A stretch of DNA of 64,000 bases from Bacteroidia bacterium (lineage in GTDB: Bacteria; Bacteroidota; Bacteroidia; Flavobacteriales; Flavobacteriaceae), in assembly GCA_030430535.1 (NCBI GenBank), contig JAUIKY010000004.1, positions 107,384 to 171,383 on the forward strand. Direction: 5' to 3'. Positions 52,132-61,237 of the stretch are shown one piece after another. The notes below the pieces were generated by a model, which worked only from the letters and a program-made list of their open reading frames with translations, made no database searches and was not told the DNA's origin. Within the stretch, counting starts at the first letter, position 1. Each line of letters opens with the position of its first letter. The position numbers were made by a program, and so were the translations under genes.

Positions 52132-53358
52132 ATGAATATCACTCTTCATAAATCCAAAATCACAAACCGTCAATCTGAAGTTACCATAACGGGCTCAAAA
52201 AGCGAATCGAACCGATTGTTGCTTTTGCAAGCTTTGTATCCAGAGTTTAAACTTGAAAATGTTTCAAATTCTGATGATAGTAACTTAATGACCAACGCAC
52301 TTTCTTCCGAAGAAAAAATAGTCGACATCCATCATGCTGGTACGGCCATGCGCTTTTTAACAGCTTATTTTTCCATTCAGGAAGGGCGCGAAACTATTTT
52401 AACGGGCTCGAAACGTATGAAAGAACGCCCCATTAAAATTTTGGTTGAGGCTTTAAAGGAATTGGGGGCAGAAATCAGCTACGAAGAAAACGAAGGGTAT
52501 CCACCCATAAAGCTTCAAGGTAAAAAGCTGACTAAAAACAAAGTGTCGTTACAGGCCAACGTGAGTAGCCAGTACATTTCGGCTTTATTATTGATTGCTT
52601 CAAAATTAGAAAATGGAGTTGAGTTGACCCTTAAAGGCGAAATTACTTCGGTGCCCTATATAAAAATGACTTTGGCACTTTTAGATGAAATAGGCGTGGT
52701 GTCTTCATTCGTTGGGAATGTAATTACCGTAAAACCCGTTTCAAAACCCTTAGCGCCTAAAACATTGGTGGTGGAGTCCGATTGGTCTTCGGCGTCTTAC
52801 TATTTCAGCATTGTGGCCCTTTGCGAGCCCGGTACAGAAATTACGTTGTCGTCTTACAAAGAAAATTCACTTCAGGGCGACTCGTCTTTGGTTGAAATCT
52901 ATAAACATTTTGGGGTGTCCACCGTTTTCGATGGCAATTCCATGACCCTGAAGAAGGAAGAAAAAGAAGTAAAACCATTGACCTTAGATTTAGTTAACGC
53001 ACCCGATATTGCCCAAACTATAGCAGTAACTTGCTTTGCTTTGGGGATACCTTGCGATTTAACAGGGCTTCATACTTTGAAAATTAAAGAGACCGATAGA
53101 TTGGTGGCCTTAAAAACCGAAATTGAAAAATTGGGAGGTGAAGTAAAAATAACCGATAAATCTTTACACCTTTCAGCATCTAAAAACATAAAGGAGATGG
53201 TGCCCATTGCCACATACAACGACCACAGAATGGCCATGGCTTTTGCGCCGTTAGCGCTAAAAACCAATTTGGTTATTGAAGATGCCATGGTGGTTTCAAA
53301 ATCCTATCCTACGTTTTGGGACGATTTAGAGGCTATTGGTTTTCAAATAAGCAAATAA
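52132..53358 (+). CDS. aroA: 3-phosphoshikimate 1-carboxyvinyltransferase (EPSP synthase)
   Basis: Adds enolpyruvate from PEP to shikimate 3-phosphate. The 408-residue protein shows GSKSESNRLLLLQAL (residues 22-36), HHAGTAMRFLTAYF in place of the common NAGTA(M/A)R, KERPIKILV, and the C-terminal IKETDRLVALKTE and NDHRMAMA. It is slightly shorter than the ~427 norm. It belongs to the same aromatic pathway as the operon at 42.9-47.0 kb but stands alone. Confidence 0.93.
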   Translation: MNITLHKSKITNRQSEVTITGSKSESNRLLLLQALYPEFKLENVSNSDDSNLMTNALSSEEKIVDIHHAGTAMRFLTAYFSIQEGRETILTGSKRMKERPIKILVEALKELGAEISYEENEGYPPIKLQGKKLTKNKVSLQANVSSQYISALLLIASKLENGVELTLKGEITSVPYIKMTLALLDEIGVVSSFVGNVITVKPVSKPLAPKTLVVESDWSSASYYFSIVALCEPGTEITLSSYKENSLQGDSSLVEIYKHFGVSTVFDGNSMTLKKEEKEVKPLTLDLVNAPDIAQTIAVTCFALGIPCDLTGLHTLKIKETDRLVALKTEIEKLGGEVKITDKSLHLSASKNIKEMVPIATYNDHRMAMAFAPLALKTNLVIEDAMVVSKSYPTFWDDLEAIGFQISK

Positions 53359-53373
53359 TAATCACGCATTTAC

Positions 53374-53405
53374 TTGACAACCCCTGTGTTGAGATTGTAT
53401 ATTTG
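53374..53405 (+). promoter_or_regulatory. Promoter of queA
   Basis: TTG (53374-53376), 21-bp spacer, TATATTTG (53398-53405), full consensus. The queA ATG is 22 bp downstream. Confidence 0.68.
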
Positions 53406-53426
53406 CAACTTTCTAAAATATAACAC

Positions 53427-54476
53427 ATGAAATTATCAAACTTTGGGTTCGATTTACCGAACGAATTATTAGCAGAATATCCAGCGGAAAATAGAGATGA
53501 ATCGCGCTTAATGGTTTTAAACCGAAAGGAACAAACCATCGAGCATAAAATGTTCAAGGATTTAATCGACTATTTTAACGAAGATGACGTATTGATTCTG
53601 AATAACACCAAAGTATTTCCAGCCAGATTATACGGAAACAAAGAAAAAACAGGGGCAAGAATTGAAGTGTTCTTATTGCGCGAGCTTAATGAAGAACAGC
53701 GTTTGTGGGACGTGTTGGTTGATCCGGCCAGAAAAATAAGAATTGGTAACAAATTGTACTTTGGTGACGATGAAACCTTGGTGGCCGAAGTGATTGATAA
53801 CACCACTTCAAGAGGGCGTACCTTACGTTTTTTATATGACGGATCGTACCGCGAGTTCCGTTTAAAGTTGAACGAACTTGGGGAAACACCACTTCCAAAA
53901 TACATTAAAAGAGATGTAGAGCCAGAAGATGAGGACCGTTACCAAACCATTTTTGCAAAAAATGAAGGCGCTGTAGCAGCGCCAACAGCGGGGCTTCACT
54001 TCTCAAAACACTTGTTGAAACGTTTAGAAATTAAAGGCATTAACTTTGCCGAAGTAACACTTCATGTTGGTTTAGGAACCTTCAATCCAGTTGAGGTTGA
54101 AGATTTATCGAAACACAAAATGGACAGCGAAGAGCTGAAAATTGACGAAAAAGCGGTGCAAACCGTAAACAAGGCCATTCAGGAAAAACGTCGTGTTTGT
54201 GCTGTGGGTACTACAGCGATGCGCGCCATTGAAAGTGCCGTGTCATCAAACGGGATGCTTAACGAATTTGAAGGATGGACCAATAAATTTATTTTCCCTC
54301 CATACGATTTCAGTATAGCCAACTGTATGGTAACTAACTTCCATACGCCAAAATCAACATTGTTGATGATGGTTTCAGCCTTTGCAGGTCACGATTTCAT
54401 AAAGCGTGCCTACGAAGAAGCCGTTAAGGAAAAGTATAAATTCTATAGCTATGGCGATGCCATGCTTATCTTATAA
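53427..54476 (+). CDS. queA: tRNA preQ1(34) S-adenosylmethionine ribosyltransferase-isomerase
   Basis: Transfers the ribosyl part of SAM to preQ1-modified tRNA to make epoxyqueuosine. The 349-residue protein has [22 protein letters not shown] at the start (here shortened in reading), [22 protein letters not shown] and HVGLGTF, all hallmarks of QueA. Length is normal. A terminator lies 31 bp after the stop. Confidence 0.96.
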   Translation: MKLSNFGFDLPNELLAEYPAENRDESRLMVLNRKEQTIEHKMFKDLIDYFNEDDVLILNNTKVFPARLYGNKEKTGARIEVFLLRELNEEQRLWDVLVDPARKIRIGNKLYFGDDETLVAEVIDNTTSRGRTLRFLYDGSYREFRLKLNELGETPLPKYIKRDVEPEDEDRYQTIFAKNEGAVAAPTAGLHFSKHLLKRLEIKGINFAEVTLHVGLGTFNPVEVEDLSKHKMDSEELKIDEKAVQTVNKAIQEKRRVCAVGTTAMRAIESAVSSNGMLNEFEGWTNKFIFPPYDFSIANCMVTNFHTPKSTLLMMVSAFAGHDFIKRAYEEAVKEKYKFYSYGDAMLIL

Positions 54477-54507
54477 TTCAGAGTTAACTCAGAATTAATA
54501 AAACCAG

Positions 54508-54534
54508 AGGCTGCCTTAAAAAATAAGGCAGCCT
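54508..54534. terminator. Terminator between queA and rlmN
   Basis: AGGCTGCCTTA and TAAGGCAGCCT form an 11-bp perfect stem around AAAAA, followed by TTTTCTTATTTTT. Confidence 0.9.
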
Positions 54535-54539
54535 TTTCT

Positions 54540-54547
54540 TATTTTTG
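54540..54547 (+). promoter_or_regulatory. -7 box of rlmN, very close to the start codon
   Basis: TATTTTTG matches TAnnTTTG and ends only 7 bp before the rlmN ATG. The message would be leaderless or nearly so. The -33 region falls in the terminator stem and lacks a clear TTG. Confidence 0.45.
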
Positions 54548-54554
54548 CACACGC

Positions 54555-55595
54555 ATGGAAACCAAGAAAAAAGACATACGGGCATTAACCAAAGAACAAC
54601 TTCGCAATTTTTTTGTTGAACAAGGCGATAAGGCCTTTCGTGGCAATCAGGTTTATGAGTGGCTTTGGCAAAAATCGGCGCATACTTTCGATGATATGAC
54701 CAATATTTCAAAAAGCACCCGCCAGATGCTGGAAGACCATTTTGTAATCAACCACATCAAGGTGGATATGATGCAGCGAAGTAGCGACGGCACCATAAAA
54801 AATGCCGTGCGTTTGCATGACGATTTGGTGGTCGAGTCGGTATTGATTCCTACGTCAACTCGTACTACTGCCTGTGTTTCCAGCCAAGTGGGCTGTAGTT
54901 TAGATTGCCGGTTCTGTGCAACGGCACGTTTAAAACGCATGCGCAACTTGAATCCTGATGAAATTTACGATCAAGTAGTAGCCATAGACAACGAGAGCCG
55001 TTTGTACCACAACCGTCCGTTGAGCAATATTGTTTTTATGGGCATGGGCGAACCGCTTATGAATTACAACAATGTTTTAAAAGCCATCGAAAAAATTACC
55101 TCGCCCGAAGGTTTGGGCATGTCGCCAAAGCGTATTGTGGTCTCAACATCTGGAGTGCCCAAAATGATAAAAAAAATGGCCGATGACGAGGTGAAGTTTA
55201 AATTGGCCGTATCATTACATTCGGCAATCGATGAGGTGCGAACCAGCATTATGCCGTTTAACTCAACTTTTCCGTTGAACGATTTACGCGAAGCTTTGCA
55301 GTACTGGTACGCCAAAACCAAAAACAGAATTACATACGAATATGTGGTTTGGGATGGCATCAACGACAAAAGAAAAGATGTCGATGCATTGGTGGATTTT
55401 TGCAAATTTGCCCCCAGTAAAGTGAACCTTATTGAGTACAACCCTATTGACGATGGTGAATTTCAGCAAGCAAATTCAAAAGCCTTGGACATGTACGTGC
55501 AGGTACTCGAAGCCAATAATATTACCGTAACCGTTCGCCGAAGCCGTGGCAAGGATATCGATGCCGCTTGTGGGCAATTGGCTAATAAAAAGTAA
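54555..55595 (+). CDS. rlmN: Dual-specificity 23S rRNA/tRNA (adenine-C2) methyltransferase
   Basis: Radical SAM enzyme that methylates A2503 of 23S rRNA and A37 of some tRNAs. The cluster cysteines are Cys114, Cys118 and Cys121 (CSLDCRFC), and MGMGEPLMNY and VVSTSGVP follow. The catalytic cysteine near the C-terminus lies in DIDAACGQL. The 346-residue length is normal. Without an added leader, translation would begin within a few bases of the transcript start. Confidence 0.96.
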   Translation: METKKKDIRALTKEQLRNFFVEQGDKAFRGNQVYEWLWQKSAHTFDDMTNISKSTRQMLEDHFVINHIKVDMMQRSSDGTIKNAVRLHDDLVVESVLIPTSTRTTACVSSQVGCSLDCRFCATARLKRMRNLNPDEIYDQVVAIDNESRLYHNRPLSNIVFMGMGEPLMNYNNVLKAIEKITSPEGLGMSPKRIVVSTSGVPKMIKKMADDEVKFKLAVSLHSAIDEVRTSIMPFNSTFPLNDLREALQYWYAKTKNRITYEYVVWDGINDKRKDVDALVDFCKFAPSKVNLIEYNPIDDGEFQQANSKALDMYVQVLEANNITVTVRRSRGKDIDAACGQLANKK

Positions 55596-55623
55596 TATCG
55601 GTATTCAAACTTTGTTGGTTTAT

Positions 55624-56508
55624 TTAAAACTTTGTGAATTTTAAATTTTCAATAGTATCATCAGTAGAAACTTTAATAATGTATACGCCATCGATTAAGT
55701 TGCTAACGTTGAAATGATGTTCTGTGGTATTCAACGCTTTTTTTTCCATTATCTTTTTACCTGATAAATTATAAAGTTCGATTCTCTCAATCTTACGGTT
55801 GTTAAATTTCAGGGATAAAAGTTTAGACTCGTGATTGTAAAAATGAGTTTTGATAATTTTGGACAAGCTTTCTTTTCCAAGGGTTGCACCGGTAACTTCA
55901 ACATTGTCAATGGCAATTCCATTTGAGTTTTCCCCATCGGGGCCACCGTCTGTTACATAATACCTAAAAGCAATTCGTATATCTATGGGGGAAGCACCTA
56001 TGCCAGATAATTCAGCTTGAAATTGGGTATATGAAGTAGGGTAGGTGTTGATTATGAGCTCAGGGTTGATTTCCAATATTAAATTTGTATAATCTCCTAA
56101 ATCGTTGCTTGAACTTGGTGGAATTGATTTACTGCCATTCTTACTGAATCTTACCTCCAATCGGTCTGGATGAATTGTTTGATCGGCAGCCTTAGTGTAA
56201 AAGGATATTTTATCACCATCTTTAAGTGATAAAACGGGTAGTATTAACCAATCGCTTATTGTACCAGTATTTTTGGTGGCATTGGCATTACTCGCAATGT
56301 ATGAGGTTTGGGATCCGTTTTGGGATCCCAAACCGCTGGCACCTTTACCTTGTTGCCATGTGTAATACCCTTCAGGATTGCTTACATTTATGATGTCCCA
56401 CCCGGATAATTCGGATACATTTTCAAATCCTTCCGATAAAATTTGCGCGTGATAAATAAGGGGCATTAAACTTAGGGCAAGTGTAATTACTATTTTCATT
56501 ATTTTCAT
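55624..56508 (-). CDS. Secreted protein with type IX sorting domain
   Basis: The 294-residue protein has a signal peptide (about 1-22, ending YHAQ), a jelly-roll-like choice-of-anchor region (about 25-205, FENVSELSGW, WLILPVLSL, IDNVEVTG) and a C-terminal sorting tail of about 75 residues (LSLKFNNRKIERIELYNLSG, then VSNLIDGVYIIKVST). Such tails direct export by the type IX system shared with gliding. Adhesin or carbohydrate-binding roles are plausible but not shown. Met1 and Met4 are both possible starts. Confidence 0.85.
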   Translation of the reverse strand: MKIMKIVITLALSLMPLIYHAQILSEGFENVSELSGWDIINVSNPEGYYTWQQGKGASGLGSQNGSQTSYIASNANATKNTGTISDWLILPVLSLKDGDKISFYTKAADQTIHPDRLEVRFSKNGSKSIPPSSSNDLGDYTNLILEINPELIINTYPTSYTQFQAELSGIGASPIDIRIAFRYYVTDGGPDGENSNGIAIDNVEVTGATLGKESLSKIIKTHFYNHESKLLSLKFNNRKIERIELYNLSGKKIMEKKALNTTEHHFNVSNLIDGVYIIKVSTDDTIENLKFTKF

Positions 56509-56645
56509 TTTTTATCAAAAATATATAGGGTTAATATGTATTGTTAACTCTAAGGAAAAAGTCTTTGATCCGAAAAGAATATTATTAAGAAAAATATTTT
56601 CAATGAATGAATACTTTTTTCTAGGTTTGCTAAAAGGACTCAAAA

Positions 56646-57623
56646 TTGAAAATAGTCGAGCAAATAAAACAGCCCATTGCTTTCGAGATGGATCTCTTCG
56701 AACAAAAGTTCCAACTTTCCATGTCCAGTAAAGTGGCTTTACTTAACCGTATTACCCATTACATTGTAAACAGAAAAGGGAAGCAAATGCGACCCATGTT
56801 TGTGTTTTTGGTTTCTAAAATGGTATCGAATGGCGAGGTGAGTGAGCGTACTTATAGAGGGGCTTCGGTTATTGAATTGATACACACGGCCACTTTAGTG
56901 CACGATGATGTGGTTGACGATAGCAATCGCCGCCGTGGATTCTTTTCGGTGAATGCCCTTTGGAAAAATAAGATAGCGGTATTGATTGGCGATTTTTTAC
57001 TCTCAAAAGGATTGTTGCTTTCCATCGATAATAATGATTTTGATTTATTGAAAATCATTTCGATTGCGGTGCGCGAAATGAGCGAGGGCGAATTACTTCA
57101 AATTGAAAAAGCCCGAAAGCTCGATATTACTGAAGAGGTATATTATGAAATTATTCGCCAAAAAACGGCAACCTTAATAGCGGCCTGCTGCAGTTTGGGG
57201 GCGGCCTCGGTAAAACCGGAATCGCTACATGTAGAGACCATGCGGAAATTCGGCGAACTTATCGGGATGGCTTTTCAAATAAAAGACGATTTGTTTGATT
57301 ATGGCGATGCCCAAATTGGTAAGCCGACCGGTATAGACATTAAAGAGCAAAAAATGACTTTGCCTTTAATTTATGTGCTGAATCAAGTGGCTAAAAAAGA
57401 CAAAAAGTGGTTAATAAACTCTATAAAAAACCATAACAAAGACACCAAACGGGTTAAAGAGGTTATTGCGTTTGTAAAAGAGCATGGTGGGTTGGATTAT
57501 GCCATCGGAAAAATGAAGCAATTCCAGAGAGAGGCTCTTGAAATTTTAGAAGATTATCCAGATTCGGAATACAAAAATTCACTAAAAGTGATGGTGAATT
57601 ACGTTATAGAGAGAAAAAAATAA
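56646..57623 (+). CDS. Polyprenyl (octaprenyl-type) diphosphate synthase
   Basis: Elongates isoprenyl diphosphates, probably for the menaquinone side chain. The 325-residue protein carries the first Asp-rich motif DDVVDD (residues 87-92) and the second, DDLFDYGD. The start is TTG at 56646, since family members begin KIVEQIKQPI and no ATG lies upstream in frame; a start at Met15 would remove conserved sequence. The chain length of the product cannot be read by eye. dnaG follows 72 bp later. Confidence 0.92.
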   Translation: MKIVEQIKQPIAFEMDLFEQKFQLSMSSKVALLNRITHYIVNRKGKQMRPMFVFLVSKMVSNGEVSERTYRGASVIELIHTATLVHDDVVDDSNRRRGFFSVNALWKNKIAVLIGDFLLSKGLLLSIDNNDFDLLKIISIAVREMSEGELLQIEKARKLDITEEVYYEIIRQKTATLIAACCSLGAASVKPESLHVETMRKFGELIGMAFQIKDDLFDYGDAQIGKPTGIDIKEQKMTLPLIYVLNQVAKKDKKWLINSIKNHNKDTKRVKEVIAFVKEHGGLDYAIGKMKQFQREALEILEDYPDSEYKNSLKVMVNYVIERKK

Positions 57624-57695
57624 TATGCTTTTTTTAAATTTGTAAAATGTTTTTGCAAATTCTACTTAAGCTCCCCAAATAAAACCCAATAGATT

Positions 57696-59651
57696 TTGAT
57701 TTCACCATCTTCCATAGATCAAGTTTTTGAAACCGCACGAGTAGAGGAGGTTATAGGCGACTTTGTTCAGCTTAAAAAATCGGGAAGCAATTTTAAAGGC
57801 TTAAGTCCGTTTAGCGACGAGCGCACACCTAGCTTCATGGTGTCTCCAGTAAAACAGATTTGGAAGGATTTCTCTACAGGGAAAGGGGGTACGGCTGTAT
57901 CGTTCTTGATGGAGCACGAGCACTTTACCTACCCTGAAGCTATTAGGTATTTGGCCAAAAAGTATAATATTGAATTAGAAGAAACCGAACAGACTAACGA
58001 GCAAAAGGAAAAAGCCGATGAGCGTGAGAGTTTGTATTTGGTAAGTGAGTTTGCCAGTAAATATTTTCAAAATATATTACATAAAACCGACCAAGGCAAA
58101 AGTATTGGTTTAAGTTATTTTAAGGAACGTGGGTTTACCGAGGAAACCATTAAAAAATTCGATTTGGGCTATTCGCTGGACGAGTGGCAAGCCTTTACGG
58201 ACGAGGCCCTGAAGAAAGGCTATAAATTGGACTATCTTGAAAAAACGGGGCTGACTATTGTAAAGGACGAAAAACGTTTCGACCGTTTTAAGGGGCGCGT
58301 TATGTTCCCCATAAAAAGTATGAGCGGTCGTGTTTTGGGATTTGGCGGACGTATTTTGATTACCGACAAAAAAGCAGCAAAATACCTCAATTCCCCAGAA
58401 AGTGATATTTACCATAAAAGTAAAGTGCTTTACGGTATTTACGATGCCAAACAAAGTATTGCCAAAGAAGATAATTGCTATTTGGTTGAAGGCTATACCG
58501 ATGTTATCCAATTTCACCAAACCGGTATAAAAAACGTGGTATCCTCTTCTGGAACGGCCTTAACTTCAGAACAAATTCGATTAATAAATAGGCTCACCAA
58601 AAATATCACCGTGCTTTTTGATGGCGATGCTGCGGGTATGCGTGCTTCGCTACGTGGTATCGATTTGATTTTGGAGCAGGGCATGAATGTTAGGGTGTGT
58701 ACCTTTCCGGAAGGTGAAGATCCTGATAGTTTTGCAAGACAAAACACACTTGAAGAACTCCATGACTATTTAGCTGAAAATGCTAAGGATTTTATTCAAT
58801 TTAAAGCCTCAGTACTTTATGAGGAATCTAAAAACGATCCCATAAAAAAAGCCGAAACCATTCGGGATATCGTCAACAGTATTTCCAAAATTCCAGACCG
58901 TATCAAAAAAGAGGTCTATATACAGGAGTGCGCCCGCATTATGGATATTAGCGAGAGTGTGCTTTTTAGTACCCTCGCACAAATGGATAAAAAGGAGTTT
59001 CAAGAGGAAAATAAAAAATACAAAACGGAACAAAAGACCTTTGAGGTCATCAAACAACAGCCTGTAAAAAAGGTTGATGTTCAGTATTTAATGGAACGAA
59101 AAATCATTGAAATTCTATTGCTTTACGGAAATAAGACCGAAGATTTTGAAGATTTGGTGTTAAAGGAAAACGATAAAGGCGATTTGGAATTGGAACCGGT
59201 AATCCAGCAGGCTAGAGTTTTTGAAAAGGTGTTTTTGGATTTGCAGGACGACGAAATGCAATTTTCAAATGAAACCTTCAAAACTTTGTATTATACCATT
59301 ATCGAGCGGCTTAATCAGGATGCTGATTTTGAGTTAAAAACCTTCATCAATTCCGTAGACCAAGATATGGCCAATGAAATCACTACCATCCTGATGGATG
59401 ATGAACGCTATGCTTTGGACGATTGGAATCGTATGGATATCTACCCGAAAGAGAAAGAGCATACCGTAGCCCAATTGGTAAGCGAGACCATTTTGAGTTT
59501 GCGCTGCTTTTTAATCGACCAAAAGGTTAAGGAGTTTCAGCAGGAAACACTTAAAAATAAAATAGACTCGAATAGAAATATACTTGAAGAAGTAAAAGAC
59601 TATTCGAGTCTAAAAATGTTGTTATCTAGAAAATTAAATAGGGTATTATGA
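57696..59651 (+). CDS. dnaG: DNA primase lacking zinc-finger cysteines
   Basis: Makes RNA primers for replication. The 651-residue protein has the N-terminal CHC2-like domain, the TOPRIM core (VEGYTDVIQFHQTG, FDGDAAGM) and a C-terminal helicase-interaction region. In the N-terminal domain the usual zinc ligands are replaced: GLSPFSDERTPSF where GLCPFHNEKTPSF is common, and KDFSTGKGG where KCFGCGKGG is common. The fold is otherwise recognisable. The start is TTG at 57696, as family members begin ISxxxIDxVFETARVEE. The last 6 bp overlap the converging regulator gene. Confidence 0.94.
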   Translation: MISPSSIDQVFETARVEEVIGDFVQLKKSGSNFKGLSPFSDERTPSFMVSPVKQIWKDFSTGKGGTAVSFLMEHEHFTYPEAIRYLAKKYNIELEETEQTNEQKEKADERESLYLVSEFASKYFQNILHKTDQGKSIGLSYFKERGFTEETIKKFDLGYSLDEWQAFTDEALKKGYKLDYLEKTGLTIVKDEKRFDRFKGRVMFPIKSMSGRVLGFGGRILITDKKAAKYLNSPESDIYHKSKVLYGIYDAKQSIAKEDNCYLVEGYTDVIQFHQTGIKNVVSSSGTALTSEQIRLINRLTKNITVLFDGDAAGMRASLRGIDLILEQGMNVRVCTFPEGEDPDSFARQNTLEELHDYLAENAKDFIQFKASVLYEESKNDPIKKAETIRDIVNSISKIPDRIKKEVYIQECARIMDISESVLFSTLAQMDKKEFQEENKKYKTEQKTFEVIKQQPVKKVDVQYLMERKIIEILLLYGNKTEDFEDLVLKENDKGDLELEPVIQQARVFEKVFLDLQDDEMQFSNETFKTLYYTIIERLNQDADFELKTFINSVDQDMANEITTILMDDERYALDDWNRMDIYPKEKEHTVAQLVSETILSLRCFLIDQKVKEFQQETLKNKIDSNRNILEEVKDYSSLKMLLSRKLNRVL

Positions 59652-60278
59652 TACCTCTTGGTTAAGTTTGGCTTGGTTAACTAAATCTACCAAATTGGTC
59701 ACTTTTAGTTTTCGCATTAGCCTAGCTTTGTACGTACTAACGGTTTTTTCGTTAATATCCAATTCTTTAGATATTTCTTTGTTCTTTTTACCAATGGTCA
59801 ATAGTTTTAACACTTCGGCCTCACGGGTAGAAAGCTTTTTGTAATAATTACCACTTTTACTGGTTCTAGTACCAAATGCCAATTGTTGGGTTAGCTCGTT
59901 ACTTAGGTAAATACCACCGTCGTTAACTTTGGTGATGGCCTCGGTAATGGTAATCACATTTTCCGATTTGTTAATGTATCCAGAAGCACCAGCTTTTATG
60001 GCGTTAATGGCATAAACTTCTTCGGGTTGTGCACTAAGAATAATGGTTTTCACATCCGGATGGTCGTTCTTTAAATAACGAAGCACGGTTAAGCCGTTTA
60101 GTTTTGGTAAGTCGGCTTCGGTTAAAACGATGTCTACCGGATTTTTCTTTACGAATTCTAAAATAGATTCGCCGTTGTCAACACTTCCAACAACTTTAAT
60201 GTTGGGTGACGCCGAGAATAGAACCTCTAGGCCCTTTCTCGTAATAGGGTGGTTGTCTGCTATTAATAATTTAATCAT
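59646..60278 (-). CDS. NarL/LuxR-type response regulator with Glu at the phosphorylation site
   Basis: The 210-residue protein has a receiver domain (1 to about 118) and a LuxR-type helix-turn-helix (about 145-205, LSTREAEVLKLLTIGKKNKEI). The receiver begins LIADNHPITRKG; aligned with DDHPLVREG it keeps one of two acidic residues. The phosphate-accepting Asp position (VLxDxxMP) is Glu54 in VLTEADLPKLNG; Asp56 is two positions off. Glu often mimics phosphorylated Asp, so the protein may act without a kinase. No histidine kinase gene is adjacent. Targets are unknown. Confidence 0.88.
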   Translation of the reverse strand: MIKLLIADNHPITRKGLEVLFSASPNIKVVGSVDNGESILEFVKKNPVDIVLTEADLPKLNGLTVLRYLKNDHPDVKTIILSAQPEEVYAINAIKAGASGYINKSENVITITEAITKVNDGGIYLSNELTQQLAFGTRTSKSGNYYKKLSTREAEVLKLLTIGKKNKEISKELDINEKTVSTYKARLMRKLKVTNLVDLVNQAKLNQEVS

Positions 60279-60374
60279 AATTAAGCTTTTTTTAAAAACT
60301 ATTTTGAGAGATAGTTAAGGTTGAGAGAATAAGCTTGCCGTAAAAGTAATACTTTTTTATAGATTTTACAACAT

Positions 60375-61163
60375 TTAGTGTAAATTGGTGGGAATTTCGC
60401 AAATTGGTATGGGAATCATCTTGTGCTTATTGGCAGTATTAAAACGTTTGTATATTTTAAAGACCTCTTTTTCCCGACCTGTAAAATCGTCAACAGTTTT
60501 ACCTTGGCTGTCCATATCCATGGCCCATTCCAGTTCGGGGTAGCTGGCGCCAATTTGGTCTTCGTCGCTTCTGGCATCACCAAAAAGGCCGTCGCTGGGA
60601 GCCGCTTTCATTATAGAATCAGGTACTTTTAAATATTCGCCCAGTTGGTAAACTTCCGATTTTACCAAATCGGCAATGGGACTCAAATCTACGCCGCCAT
60701 CACCATATTTAGTGTAAAAGCCCACTCCGAAATCTTCCACTTTATTGCCCGTGCCGGCAACCAAAAGTTTGTAAAGTCCGGCGTAATAATAAAGGGTGGT
60801 CATTCGCAATCTGGCACGGGTATTTGCCAAAGCCATATCAATGGTCCCTTGGTCGCCATCAAGAAATACTTCGGTTTTAAATTCTTCAAAAACAGGGGTG
60901 AGGTCGGTACGGGTGGCATCTACATTATCAAAACGCTCTTTTAGTTGAGCAATATGTTCGTGAGCACGGCTTACATGGCTTTCGGCTTGGTGTATGGGCA
61001 TTTCAACGCAAAGTACGTTAAGCCCGGTTTTTGCACATAAGGTGGATGTTACGGCCGAATCGATACCGCCAGAAACACCCACTACAAATCCGTTAACACC
61101 AGCTTTTGTAGCGTAATCTTTAAGCCAGTTTACAATATAATCTACAACTTTTTCTGTTTGCAT
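60375..61163 (-). CDS. nadE: NH3-dependent NAD+ synthetase
   Basis: Last step of NAD synthesis: amidation of nicotinate adenine dinucleotide. The 262-residue protein has the PP-loop SGGIDS at residues 31-36, and GTGNKVEDFGVGFYTKYGDGGVD is the substrate loop (shortened in reading). No glutaminase domain is present, so ammonia is the donor. I chose the Met at 61163; the longer frame adds 14 residues unlike the family. It is divergent from gldB, an arrangement I recall from Flavobacterium johnsoniae. Confidence 0.94.
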   Translation of the reverse strand: MQTEKVVDYIVNWLKDYATKAGVNGFVVGVSGGIDSAVTSTLCAKTGLNVLCVEMPIHQAESHVSRAHEHIAQLKERFDNVDATRTDLTPVFEEFKTEVFLDGDQGTIDMALANTRARLRMTTLYYYAGLYKLLVAGTGNKVEDFGVGFYTKYGDGGVDLSPIADLVKSEVYQLGEYLKVPDSIMKAAPSDGLFGDARSDEDQIGASYPELEWAMDMDSQGKTVDDFTGREKEVFKIYKRFNTANKHKMIPIPICEIPTNLH

Positions 61164-61190
61164 TTTAATCGAATTTAATTCTAAGAATAG

Positions 61191-61198
61191 TACCTTTG
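61191..61198 (+). promoter_or_regulatory. -7 box of the gldB-gldC promoter
   Basis: TACCTTTG matches TAnnTTTG, 40 bp before the gldB start. It lies over the nadE 5' region; no TTG at good distance, so moderate support. Confidence 0.45.
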
Positions 61199-61237
61199 CA
61201 AACAAAAATAGCCTATACGCCCAATTTATAAAAATTT

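Noticed and set aside
61164..61205. Longer start of nadE
   Set aside because: The 14 added residues do not resemble NadE and would extend over the likely promoter region shared with gldB.
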